NCBI GenBank assembly: GCA_014237465.1 | Contig: JABZFM010000016.1 | Coordinates: 24,001-84,350, forward strand | Reading direction: 5' to 3' | From: Desulfobacteraceae bacterium | GTDB taxonomy: Bacteria; Desulfobacterota; Desulfobacteria; Desulfobacterales; Desulfosalsimonadaceae | Length of the DNA: 60,350 bases | In this document: in pieces, positions 37,579 to 45,974 of the stretch | Layout of the letters: every line of letters starts with the position of its first letter | Position numbering within the stretch: the first letter of the stretch is position 1 | Position numbers and translations under genes: made by a program | The notes under the pieces: model-generated | Seen by the model: the letters and a program-made list of their open reading frames with translations, nothing else | The model's database searches: none | Told to the model about the DNA's origin: nothing

Positions 37579-38589
37579 ATGAGTGATACAAACCTAAAAA
37601 AACAATCCCTGCCGAATAAAATCAAACCGGATGAAACCGGAGAAGCCCCTGTCATCCAGGTGGGTCATTCGCCGCATTTATCCAATGAATCATTCACAAC
37701 CCGCCGTATGATGATCGATGTCCTGATCGCTCTGCTGCCGGTTGTCGGTATGTCGGTTTATATATTCCAGCTATATGCCGTCAAACAGATGGTCATCTGC
37801 CTGGTGGCCTGCCTGGCGGCGGAAGCGGCTTTCATAAAAATGCGCAACAAATCTTTTTCACTATCAGATTGCTCCGCTGCAGTCACAGGTATCATACTCG
37901 GCCTTTCACTTCCGGCAACCGCTCCCTGGTACGTCGGCGTGATCGCATCGGTGGTTGCCATCGGCATCGGGAAGGTCATTTTTGGCGGCCTGGGCATGAA
38001 CCTGTTTAACCCGGCAATGGTCGGACGGGCATTTGTTATGATTGCATTTGCCGGGCTTATGGCCGCTTCCGGGTACGAAAGCCTTCATACCGGCATCGAC
38101 GCTATCACCCAGGCAACTCCCTTAAATGCATTCAAGCAGATGGGGATATCCACTTCCATCAAGGACCTGTTTTTCGGATTAACCAACGGCAGCCCGGGTG
38201 AAACCAGTGCACTGGCCTGCCTGGTCGGTGGAATTTACCTTTGTATCCGGCGAACAGCTTCCTGGGAAATACCGGCCGGAATTATTGCAATCGTTTTGAT
38301 CATGGGCGGCCTGGCCGACTTAATGGGAAGTGCTTCTGACTGGACGGTGCTTCATCACCTTTTCTCCGGTTCACTGTTATTCGGCGCATTTTTTATTGCG
38401 ACCGACCCGGTTTCCAGTCCCCTGACGGCAAAAGGAAAATTCATTTTCGGGGCAGGAATTGGTTTTTTTATTATGATTCTGCGTTTTTTCAGCGGATATC
38501 CCGAAGGGGTGATGTTTGCCGTTCTGCTTATGAATGCACTCACCCCGCTACTGAATCGCTGGACAATTCCGGCCGCCATGGGGGAATAA
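37579..38589 (+). CDS. rnfD: Rnf complex subunit RnfD
   Basis: 336 residues, integral membrane, about nine or ten hydrophobic segments. RnfD carries a covalent FMN on a Thr; the region PGETSALACLVGG corresponds to that site. It resembles NqrB. An N-terminal cytoplasmic stretch of about 45 residues precedes the first helix (LIALLPVVGMSVYIF). It lies after rnfC and a repeat element, and 51 bases before rnfG. Confidence 0.96.
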   Translation: MSDTNLKKQSLPNKIKPDETGEAPVIQVGHSPHLSNESFTTRRMMIDVLIALLPVVGMSVYIFQLYAVKQMVICLVACLAAEAAFIKMRNKSFSLSDCSAAVTGIILGLSLPATAPWYVGVIASVVAIGIGKVIFGGLGMNLFNPAMVGRAFVMIAFAGLMAASGYESLHTGIDAITQATPLNAFKQMGISTSIKDLFFGLTNGSPGETSALACLVGGIYLCIRRTASWEIPAGIIAIVLIMGGLADLMGSASDWTVLHHLFSGSLLFGAFFIATDPVSSPLTAKGKFIFGAGIGFFIMILRFFSGYPEGVMFAVLLMNALTPLLNRWTIPAAMGE

Positions 38590-38640
38590 ATATGAAATCT
38601 ATCGAATTTTAAATTTTGAATTTTTACGAGACGATAAATT

Positions 38641-39342
38641 ATGAACACATCACAGCAAACCGTGCCGGACAGTAAAAACCGGTTGAAAGATTTATTTATT
38701 TTTCAGGCATGGCTGGTCCTGCTGCTGGCATCCTTTTTTGGTGCCGCCCTGGCCGGCATCCAGCTGACACTTTCCCCAAAAATTGAAGCCAACAAACTTA
38801 ACGAAACTCTTGAAAAGGTACCGGAACTGATCCTGGGCGCCGATGCCGCGCAAGCATTTATCGATAAGAACCGGCAAATGGAAATTGACCGGCAATTCAT
38901 TGAAGCCGGCAAAAAAATATACAGTGTTTTTCAAGCCAAAACAAACGGACAAACCGCCGGGTGGGTCGTCAAATCATCCGGTCAGGGGTATGCGGGCAAA
39001 ATCGAATTACTGATCGGAGTGGACGCAAAATCGGAAGAAATTACCGGCCTGTTCATTCTGGATCAAAAGGAAACCCCGGGACTGGGAAACAAAATCATGG
39101 AATCGGTCTGGCGGAAACAGTTTATCAATAAATCGACACAGCAGCAGTTGACAGCGGTTAAGACAAAAGCCGCCGCACCCAATGAAATCAATGCCATTAC
39201 CGGCGCTACCATTTCATCAAAAAGCGTTTGTGGCATTGTTAATCAAAGCCTGGAGAACCTCCGGCAACCATTGGCAAGTGCCGCTTTAAACAATCAGAAC
39301 CCTTCTGACAATCAACCGAATAATAATCAGGAGAAAAAATAA
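38641..39342 (+). CDS. rnfG: Rnf complex subunit RnfG
   Basis: 233 residues with one N-terminal membrane helix (WLVLLLASFFGAALAGIQL) and a periplasmic FMN-binding domain. The covalent-flavin motif is ITGATISSKSV, with the Thr in the SGAT-type context, and DQKETPGLGNKI is also typical. The tail is Asn/Gln-rich. rnfE begins 4 bases after its stop. Confidence 0.96.
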   Translation: MNTSQQTVPDSKNRLKDLFIFQAWLVLLLASFFGAALAGIQLTLSPKIEANKLNETLEKVPELILGADAAQAFIDKNRQMEIDRQFIEAGKKIYSVFQAKTNGQTAGWVVKSSGQGYAGKIELLIGVDAKSEEITGLFILDQKETPGLGNKIMESVWRKQFINKSTQQQLTAVKTKAAAPNEINAITGATISSKSVCGIVNQSLENLRQPLASAALNNQNPSDNQPNNNQEKK

Positions 39343-39346
39343 GAAT

Positions 39347-39961
39347 ATGACAGATCAACCAACCGCCTTTGAACGATTCACACAGGGCATCTTGCCGGAA
39401 AATCCGGTTTACCGCCAATTGCTTGGCCTCTGTCCGGTACTGGCAGTGACTAACAGCATGCAGGGGGCAATGACTATGGCCGGCGCCGTGCTTTTTGTAT
39501 TGTTATGCGCCAATGTCATCATCAGCCTGATACGTGACCTGCTCAAACCCCATTTACGCATTGTTATTTTTACGTTGACCATTGCCACATTTGTGACCAT
39601 TGTGGACCGGTTTTTGGCCGCATACATGTATCAGATGAGTAAAAGTCTGGGGCCTTATATTCCCCTGATTATCGTCAACTGCATTATTATCTGCCGCTGC
39701 GAAGTCTGCGCATCCAAACAGTCGGTTTTAACCGCTGCTTCCGATGCCATCGGCCAGTCACTGGGTTTCGCTCTGGCCCTGGCCAGCATTGCATCTGTGC
39801 GTGAAATCCTGGGCACCGGCATGTTTTTCGGATTCCGGGTGCTTCCGAAAATGTGGCCGGACTGGGTCATCATGGTGCTACCGCCCGGCGCGTTTCTCAC
39901 ATTCGGACTCCTTTTGGGAGCGGTAAACTGGGTAGTTGCCAAAAAGAAGGCTAACGGTTGA
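39347..39961 (+). CDS. rnfE: Rnf complex subunit RnfE
   Basis: 204 residues, six membrane helices, homologous to NqrD. It carries conserved membrane Cys residues (CRCEVCASK region) that help hold a cluster shared with RnfA. The opening FTQGILPENPVYRQLLGLCPVLAVT is characteristic. It is tightly packed between rnfG and rnfA. Confidence 0.96.
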   Translation: MTDQPTAFERFTQGILPENPVYRQLLGLCPVLAVTNSMQGAMTMAGAVLFVLLCANVIISLIRDLLKPHLRIVIFTLTIATFVTIVDRFLAAYMYQMSKSLGPYIPLIIVNCIIICRCEVCASKQSVLTAASDAIGQSLGFALALASIASVREILGTGMFFGFRVLPKMWPDWVIMVLPPGAFLTFGLLLGAVNWVVAKKKANG

Positions 39962-39995
39962 AGGCCTAAACCCCTGATTTTTTTAAGGTGAAAAT

Positions 39996-40817
39996 ATGAA
40001 TTACCTGATTGACATCATGCTGATTGCCGTCAGCGCTGCTTTGATCAACAACTTCGTGTTGTATTATTTTGTCGGCATCTGCCCTTTCATCGGCGTATCC
40101 CGCCAGATCGACATGGCGGTCGGTATGGGCCTTGCGGTGACGTTTGTCATTTCCATTGCCGCATTCTTAAGCTGGACCATTACAACCATGGTGCTCATTC
40201 CCGGGGCTCCCCTGACCACATGGATCGGTGGGTTTTTCATGCCGCCGGATTCCGCCGCCCGGATTGATCTGACAATTTTAAGCTATATTGTTTATATTTT
40301 CGCTATTTCATCATCCGTGCAATTTGTTGAAATGTATGTCCGTAAATTTTTTCCCGCACTGTACAAATCGTTCGGTGTTTTCCTGCCGCTGATCACCACC
40401 AACTGTGCGATCCTGTTTGCCTGCTTAACGATTATGAGCCATGTAGCCGGAGTTGACAACCCGGCGGATGCCTGGGATCTGGGACGCTCCCTGACACTGG
40501 CCTTTTTCGGCGGGATCGGGTTTACCATAGCGATTGTCATTATGGCCGGTATTCGGGAAGAACTGGATTTCTGCGATATCCCCGAAGCATTAAAAGGGGC
40601 CGCGATTACACTGATCGTTGCCGGCATCTTATCCATGGCGTTTATGGGATTTACCGGTGTGGACACGGGCTTGAAAAAAGCGCTGAAAAAAAATTCCGTG
40701 AAACAGGTTTCCTTAAAGTCCGGCCCGAATAACGGCTATTTTTTACCGGACAGACAGGATATCGCCGCTGATACGTTGAATATTTGCTTACCTGGCAGCA
40801 GAGAGGAGTTGTCATGA
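39996..40817 (+). CDS. rnfA: Rnf complex subunit RnfA with C-terminal extension
   Basis: 273 residues. The core (about 1-220) is the six-helix RnfA/NqrE protein ([31 protein letters not shown]). Usual RnfA proteins end near residue 190-200, with AFMGFTG; here about 55 extra hydrophilic residues follow, rich in Lys, Ser and Asn. The last codons overlap the rnfB ATG (ATGA overlap), so translation is coupled. The extension has no motif I know. Confidence 0.94.
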   Translation: MNYLIDIMLIAVSAALINNFVLYYFVGICPFIGVSRQIDMAVGMGLAVTFVISIAAFLSWTITTMVLIPGAPLTTWIGGFFMPPDSAARIDLTILSYIVYIFAISSSVQFVEMYVRKFFPALYKSFGVFLPLITTNCAILFACLTIMSHVAGVDNPADAWDLGRSLTLAFFGGIGFTIAIVIMAGIREELDFCDIPEALKGAAITLIVAGILSMAFMGFTGVDTGLKKALKKNSVKQVSLKSGPNNGYFLPDRQDIAADTLNICLPGSREELS

Positions 40818-41710
40818 TTTTTGTAACCATCGGACTGGCTGCAGGCACCATGCTGGTCATGGCCCTTGTTTTTTCATATGTGCTGGGATGGGCGAATACC
40901 GCTTTCCATGTAGAGGTGGACACCCGAATTGAGGCCATCATGGATGCGCTGCCGGGTGCCAATTGCGGCGGCTGCGGATTTATTGGCTGCGGGGAATATG
41001 CCGAGGCCGTGGTGGATGGGACAGCGGTCGATAAATGTACTGTCGGTGGCGAAAGCTGTACGGTGGACCTGGCCCAGATCATGGGGGTTGAAATCGGCGC
41101 CGCCCTGCCGTTTCGACCGGTTGTCCATTGCGGAGCGCATTATGAAGAACGCCTGGGCCGAACGGAGTATCATGGCGAACAGCGTTGCGTGTCCGCCAAT
41201 ATTGTGGCTGATGTACAGGGATGCACATACGGATGTCTTGGTTTTGGAGATTGTGCCAGTGTCTGCAATTATGACGCCCTTCATGTAATTGACGGCCTGG
41301 CGACGATTGATTATGAAAAATGCATCGGTTGCGGGGCCTGTGCCAGGGTCTGTCCCAGAAACATTATCACCATCACCCCGTTTAAAGCGGAACGGATTCT
41401 TGCGGTCACCTGCTCTAACAAAGACAAGGGCAAGGATATCACAAAGGTATGCACCGTGGGATGCATCGGATGCGGGGCCTGCGCTCGGGCGTCCGAGCTG
41501 TTTACCATTGAGGACAATCTTTCAACTATCAATTATGATGCGTATGAACCGGTATACGGACTTGACGTCATGAAAGCCTGCGAAAAATGCCCGCGAAAAC
41601 GTATTATTTTTGTCGGAAAATCAACTACCGATGATGTTGAAGAGTTCTCCGGTGAAGTGGTTGAGCCGGAATTCAAAACAACGGTGGATGATACGGAATG
41701 GCGGGGATAA
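40814..41710 (+). CDS. rnfB: Rnf complex subunit RnfB
   Basis: 298 residues: one N-terminal helix, then a Cys-rich cluster domain ([20 protein letters not shown]), which is the ferredoxin entry point, and further [4Fe-4S] motifs ([42 protein letters not shown]). The ATG at 40814 has GAGAGGAG upstream and overlaps the rnfA stop. It closes the rnfCDGEAB operon, the order seen in many anaerobes. The acidic C-terminus is about 40 residues past the last cluster. Confidence 0.96.
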   Translation: MIFVTIGLAAGTMLVMALVFSYVLGWANTAFHVEVDTRIEAIMDALPGANCGGCGFIGCGEYAEAVVDGTAVDKCTVGGESCTVDLAQIMGVEIGAALPFRPVVHCGAHYEERLGRTEYHGEQRCVSANIVADVQGCTYGCLGFGDCASVCNYDALHVIDGLATIDYEKCIGCGACARVCPRNIITITPFKAERILAVTCSNKDKGKDITKVCTVGCIGCGACARASELFTIEDNLSTINYDAYEPVYGLDVMKACEKCPRKRIIFVGKSTTDDVEEFSGEVVEPEFKTTVDDTEWRG

Positions 41711-41905
41711 AGGGAAAGGTGGAAGCAATCAGAGCCGCGACCGTGAGGGAGTGAAAAATGAAAGGCTATAAACATCGAACATCAAACGCCCAACGTCGAA
41801 TTTTGAATAAGGTATTCTGCCTGTTTTTAATTAAAATGATCGCGCGATAGCGCAATCCATAACTTTAGTCACTTCAAACTTTAGTCACTTAAGATCACTC
41901 TTTAT

Positions 41906-42850
41906 TTAAGCTCCAACCGTATCACCGTTTAAAAAATGTCTCACTGCTGCCATAATCTCATCCACATCACCCGGTGATTTCCATATCATCTCCTTATCCT
42001 TCCGGAACCAGGTCAGCTGACGCTTGGCAAAATGCCGGGTATCCCGCTTTAACGTGTATATAGTATCATCCCAGGTGCTTTTTCCGTTAATATAATCCAC
42101 CATATGCCGGTAACCGATAGATTGCATGGATTTCAGATCTCCGGGATACCCTTTTTGCAAAAGTGCCTTTACTTCGTCGATCAATCCGTTTTCGATCATT
42201 TGATCGACACGCCGGTTAATCCGCTCATACAGCGCTTCGCGTTCCATGTTCAGGCAAAACTTTAAAGTCTCAAACGGATTTTCCATGAAGCCATGCTGGT
42301 TCTGATACTCCGACATGGGATATCCCGTGATTTCGAAGATTTCCAGGGCCCGGATCACCCGGTAAGTGTCATTGGGATGGATGCGGGATGCCGCCTCAGG
42401 ATCACATGAACCGAGCCTGTCATAAAGCCAGTCCCGGTCATGATGCTGTAAGTCCGCTTTTATTTTTCGACGAATTGCCGGATCAACCGGACTGGCAGGA
42501 AACAGGCCGTGCAGAATGGCTTTCACATAGAAACCGGTCCCGCCGACAATAAAAGGGACAAATCCCCTGGCGCAAATCTCAGAAACAGCCGCACGTCCCT
42601 CTCTGGCATATCTGGCGGCATCAAATTCTTCATCCGGGTCCGCCACGTCAATCAGATAATGCGGGGCGGCCGATAATTCCCCGGCATCCGGTTTTGCCGT
42701 CCCGATATCCATATACCGGTAGATCTGCATGGAATCCGCCCCGACAATGCAGCCGTTAAACTCTTTGGCAAGCAATAATGACAATGATGTCTTGCCGATC
42801 CCTGTAGGACCGCAAATCACAATCAGTTTCTGTTTACCGCTGTTTATCAT
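41906..42850 (-). CDS. miaA: tRNA dimethylallyltransferase MiaA
   Basis: 314 residues. The P-loop GPTGIGKTS (about 14-22), DSMQIYRYMDIGTAKP, and the RVIRALEIFEITG segment are MiaA signatures. The enzyme adds a dimethylallyl group to A37 of tRNAs reading UNN codons. It is single on the reverse strand, divergent from the Hdr/Flx locus and convergent with rnf. Confidence 0.97.
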   Translation of the reverse strand: MINSGKQKLIVICGPTGIGKTSLSLLLAKEFNGCIVGADSMQIYRYMDIGTAKPDAGELSAAPHYLIDVADPDEEFDAARYAREGRAAVSEICARGFVPFIVGGTGFYVKAILHGLFPASPVDPAIRRKIKADLQHHDRDWLYDRLGSCDPEAASRIHPNDTYRVIRALEIFEITGYPMSEYQNQHGFMENPFETLKFCLNMEREALYERINRRVDQMIENGLIDEVKALLQKGYPGDLKSMQSIGYRHMVDYINGKSTWDDTIYTLKRDTRHFAKRQLTWFRKDKEMIWKSPGDVDEIMAAVRHFLNGDTVGA

Positions 42851-42926
42851 GGTTTAATCTGTAACATTATTTATCAATTTTCATTTCAATAACCATCACA
42901 TTGATGAGAGATTGCTCAAAATTTTA

Positions 42927-42955
42927 TTGACATCATAACTAATTAAGGATATCAA
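42927..42955 (+). promoter_or_regulatory. Candidate sigma-70 promoter for the Hdr/Flx locus
   Basis: TTGACA (42927-42932) and TATCAA (42950-42955) are spaced by 17 bases, about 130 bases before the first gene. A short inverted repeat, TTTACA...TGTAAA (42966-42983), lies just downstream and could be an operator. Placement is by consensus only. Confidence 0.5.
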
Positions 42956-43082
42956 GAAAAATTGATTTACACTATTATGTAAACACTTACCCTTTGATTT
43001 TATATAGTTTTCTGCTAACAATGTCGGATCAGGCAATGTTAAATGCCTGGTCCCACAATTATTTAACAGGAGTAAACTGACT

Positions 43083-43469
43083 ATGACCAATGATGTTATC
43101 GGATCGGTAATGGTGGTCGGTGGCGGAATCGCCGGTATGCAATCCGCCCTTGATCTGGCGGATTCCGGCTATTATGTTTACCTAGTTGAAAAAGAGCCAT
43201 CCATCGGCGGCGTCATGTCGCAGCTGGATAAAACGTTTCCCACCAACGACTGTGCCATGTGAATTATCTCACCTAAACTGGTCGAGGTCGGCCGGAACTT
43301 AAACATCGAACTAATCACATACGCAGATATTGATTCTGTTGAAGGATCTCCGGGTAAATTCAAGGTTAAAGTTAAAAAACGTGCACGAAGTATTATTGAA
43401 GACCGTTGTACGGGATGCGGTGCATGTGTTGAAAACTGCCCGGTGACCCAGATGGTTGCACCGGAATGA
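43083..43469 (+). CDS. hdrA: Selenoprotein: stand-alone N-terminal domain of HdrA (Sec at codon 60)
   Basis: The frame from ATG 43083 reads the HdrA flavin motif ([20 protein letters not shown]), [24 protein letters not shown], then TGA at 43260, then [17 protein letters not shown], and a [4Fe-4S] motif [13 protein letters not shown] before the real stop at 43467. In HdrA proteins a Cys or Sec sits exactly at this UGA position (second residue of CxxC), so it is read as Sec60. The product (128 residues) stops where normal HdrA continues. AGGAG precedes the ATG. The missing remainder resembles residues 204-510 of the 1085-residue protein four genes on. Confidence 0.85.
43260..43295 (+). promoter_or_regulatory. 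UGA codon and candidate bacterial SECIS hairpin (HdrA)
   Basis: After the UGA at 43260-43262, CTGGTC (43278-43283) can pair with GGCCGG (43290-43295) in six pairs, two of them G-U, around the loop GAGGTC. The loop starts 21 bases after UGA and has G first. Both features fit the bacterial SECIS pattern for SelB recruitment. Confidence 0.65.
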
Positions 43470-43529
43470 TTTATATCTGTTTGCCCTTTTAACTTATTCA
43501 GATTATTATAATTTTTTGGAGATTTGCGC

Positions 43530-44027
43530 ATGAGTGAGGCAGCCATGATGGAAAAAGTTGATGCTGTTGATATTGACTACATGGAACTGGATGACATCAT
43601 TGAAAAGGACTTTGGCCAGGACAAAGAGAACCTGATCATGATTCTTCAGGCAATCCAGAGACGTTACAACTACCTTCCCCCGCCTGCACTGAATTACCTT
43701 TCCACCAAAATCGGTATTCCCATGAGCCAGATATATGGTGTCGCCACTTTTTACAGCACATTCAGCCTGGAACCGAGAGGCCGGAATATCATATCCATCT
43801 GCCTTGGTACGGCCTGCCATGTCCGTGGCGGGGCTAGAGTAAATGATAAGCTAGAAGAACTGCTCAACATAAGCGATGGCCAGACCACTGATGATAAGCG
43901 ATTTACACTCGAGTCTGTCCGTTGTATCGGTTGCTGCAGCCTCGGACCGGTTGTAAAAATCAATGAAGACATGCATGGCCGGATCGGATCGGATGAAATA
44001 GAAAAAGTGTTGGATCAATATGAATAA
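43530..44027 (+). CDS. nuoE: NuoE/HndA-like [2Fe-2S] subunit
   Basis: 165 residues. The helical N-terminal part (LIMILQAIQRRYNYLPPPAL) and thioredoxin-fold [2Fe-2S] part (CLGTACHVRGG; SVRCIGCCSLGPV) define a NuoE/HoxE/HndA-type protein. It passes electrons with the NuoF partner encoded next. The ATG at 43530 has GGAG upstream. It lies 60 bases after the HdrA-N selenoprotein gene and 21 before nuoF, clearly co-transcribed. Confidence 0.93.
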   Translation: MSEAAMMEKVDAVDIDYMELDDIIEKDFGQDKENLIMILQAIQRRYNYLPPPALNYLSTKIGIPMSQIYGVATFYSTFSLEPRGRNIISICLGTACHVRGGARVNDKLEELLNISDGQTTDDKRFTLESVRCIGCCSLGPVVKINEDMHGRIGSDEIEKVLDQYE

Positions 44028-44048
44028 TACAGGTAAGAGGCAGCGATT

Positions 44049-45956
44049 ATGAAAATCCAGTCTTTAAAAGACTTAAAAAAAATAAGTCAAGCTTACGAAA
44101 AACAAATATACGCACCGGAAGGCATCAAAGTCAATATCGGCATGGCTTCATGCGGCATTGCCGCCGGTGCCCAGGCAGCCATGGATAAAGCCCTTGAAAC
44201 CTACAGGGACAATAAGAATGTTGAAATCTGCCAGACCGGCTGCATCGGCTTTTGTGAACAGGAACCATTAGTTGAGATTCTGGCTGTAAATAAGCCGCGG
44301 GTACTTTACCAGAATATCACTGAAGACAAAATTATTGATGCCATTGAAGGCTATATGGCCGGCGAGTTTAATAAAAATAAAAAATCGATACTGGGCCAGT
44401 TACGAGACCCCAGAAGTCTGTTAGACGATGATATCGAAAACCCGCTGGATGGGGTGGAACCCATTGACGACATCCCCTTTATGGAAGACATCCCTTTTTA
44501 CAGCGCTCAGGTCAAGGTGGCCATGCGAAACTGTGGGTACATTGATCCTGACTGTATCGAAGAATATTTTGCCAAAAAAGGATATATCGCCTTTCTGGAG
44601 GCGCTGAAAAAAAACAAACCCGCCGAAGTCATTGAAACCGTTAAGGCATCCGGCCTGAGAGGACGAGGCGGCGGCGGTTTTCCGGCTGGGATCAAGTGGG
44701 CCACATGTGCCAAGCACCATGGTGATCGCTACATTATCTGCAACGCGGATGAGGGTGATCCCGGCGCATACATGGATAGAAGTATTCTGGAAGGCGATCC
44801 TCACAGCGTTTTAGAGGGTATGCTGATTGCGGCACTGGGAATCGGTTCAAGCCAGGGGTACCTCTATGTACGCAATGAATATCCTCTGGCTGTGAAGCGT
44901 CTGGTGACTGCCATCAAACAGGCTGAAGCCTATGGACTTCTGGGTAAAAATATCGCCGGGACTGATTTTTCGTTTAAAATTAATATCTCCACCGGTGCCG
45001 GCGCTTTTGTATGCGGTGAATCCACTGCACTTATGGCCTCACTTGAAGGAAAAGTCGGTCGCCCGCGTGCCAAATATGTTCATACGGTTGAAAAGGGATT
45101 CCGCGAAAGTCCCACCAATCTGAACAATGTGGAAACATATGCCAATGTCCCGGCCATTCTGCTTAAAGGCGCAGACTGGTATACCGGCATGGGAACCGAA
45201 CACAGCAAAGGCACCAAGGTTTTCAGCCTGGTAGGTAAAATTAATAACACCGGCCTGGTGGAAGTCCCCATGGGCATCTCCCTGCGAGATATTATTTACG
45301 ATATCGGCGGCGGGATTCCCAAAAAGAAAAATTTCAAGGCCGTTCAAACCGGCGGCCCGTCCGGTGGATGTATTCCGGAACAGTTTCTGGATCTGTCGGT
45401 TGATTTTGATGAACTGGCCAAGGTGGGGTCCATCATGGGATCCGGCGGCATGATTGTCATGGATCAGGATACCTGCATGGTCGATGTGGCCCGTTACTTT
45501 GTTGACTTTCTCAGGGATGAATCATGCGGCCAGTGTAATCCCTGCCGTGAAGGCCTGAAACAGATGCTCGACATACTCACCGATATCTGTGACGGAAACG
45601 GCAAGAAAGGAGATATTGAATTTCTTGAAGAGATCGGGGCCATGATGCAGAAATTCTCCTTGTGTGGCCTGGGAACATCCGCTCCCAACCCTGTCTTAAC
45701 CAGCATTCTTTTTTTCCGGGATGAATATGAGGCCCATATCCGTGACAAAAAATGTTCAGCAGGCGTTTGTAAGCCCCTGTTCCATTATGAAATCGATCCG
45801 GATGCATGTAATGGCTGTACATTATGCGCAAAAAAATGTCCGCAAAACGCCGTTGCCGGTAAGAAAAAAGAACCTCATGTCATTGACCAGGAAAACTGTA
45901 TAAAATGTGGTATTTGTTACGAAAAATGTAAATTTGATGCCATCAAGATCTGCTAA
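44049..45956 (+). CDS. nuoF: NuoF/HndC-like NADH-binding subunit with ferredoxin tail
   Basis: 635 residues. The N-terminus is a [2Fe-2S] thioredoxin-like domain (Cys35, Cys61, Cys65, Cys69). The NuoF core has the NADH/FMN sites (GLRGRGGGGFPAGIKW; CNADEGDPGAYMDRS) and the [4Fe-4S] motif CGQCNPCREG. The C-terminus adds two ferredoxin motifs (CNGCTLCAKKCP; CIKCGICYEKC). This is the arrangement of NAD-dependent bifurcating hydrogenase and formate dehydrogenase subunits (HndC/HydB). No hydrogenase subunit follows; the partner is the HdrA fusion. Confidence 0.95.
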   Translation: MKIQSLKDLKKISQAYEKQIYAPEGIKVNIGMASCGIAAGAQAAMDKALETYRDNKNVEICQTGCIGFCEQEPLVEILAVNKPRVLYQNITEDKIIDAIEGYMAGEFNKNKKSILGQLRDPRSLLDDDIENPLDGVEPIDDIPFMEDIPFYSAQVKVAMRNCGYIDPDCIEEYFAKKGYIAFLEALKKNKPAEVIETVKASGLRGRGGGGFPAGIKWATCAKHHGDRYIICNADEGDPGAYMDRSILEGDPHSVLEGMLIAALGIGSSQGYLYVRNEYPLAVKRLVTAIKQAEAYGLLGKNIAGTDFSFKINISTGAGAFVCGESTALMASLEGKVGRPRAKYVHTVEKGFRESPTNLNNVETYANVPAILLKGADWYTGMGTEHSKGTKVFSLVGKINNTGLVEVPMGISLRDIIYDIGGGIPKKKNFKAVQTGGPSGGCIPEQFLDLSVDFDELAKVGSIMGSGGMIVMDQDTCMVDVARYFVDFLRDESCGQCNPCREGLKQMLDILTDICDGNGKKGDIEFLEEIGAMMQKFSLCGLGTSAPNPVLTSILFFRDEYEAHIRDKKCSAGVCKPLFHYEIDPDACNGCTLCAKKCPQNAVAGKKKEPHVIDQENCIKCGICYEKCKFDAIKIC

Positions 45957-45974
45957 TAAAAGGAAAGACTATTC

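Noticed and set aside
43083-43469. Calling the HdrA fragment a plain pseudogene because of its UGA and short length
   Set aside because: The UGA falls on the known Cys/Sec site, has a SECIS-like hairpin, a good ribosome-binding site, operon context and a complementary partner.
43470-43529. Further readthrough of a second UGA at 43467 in the HdrA fragment
   Set aside because: The codons after 43467 do not resemble HdrA and soon hit another stop, so this UGA is taken as the true stop.
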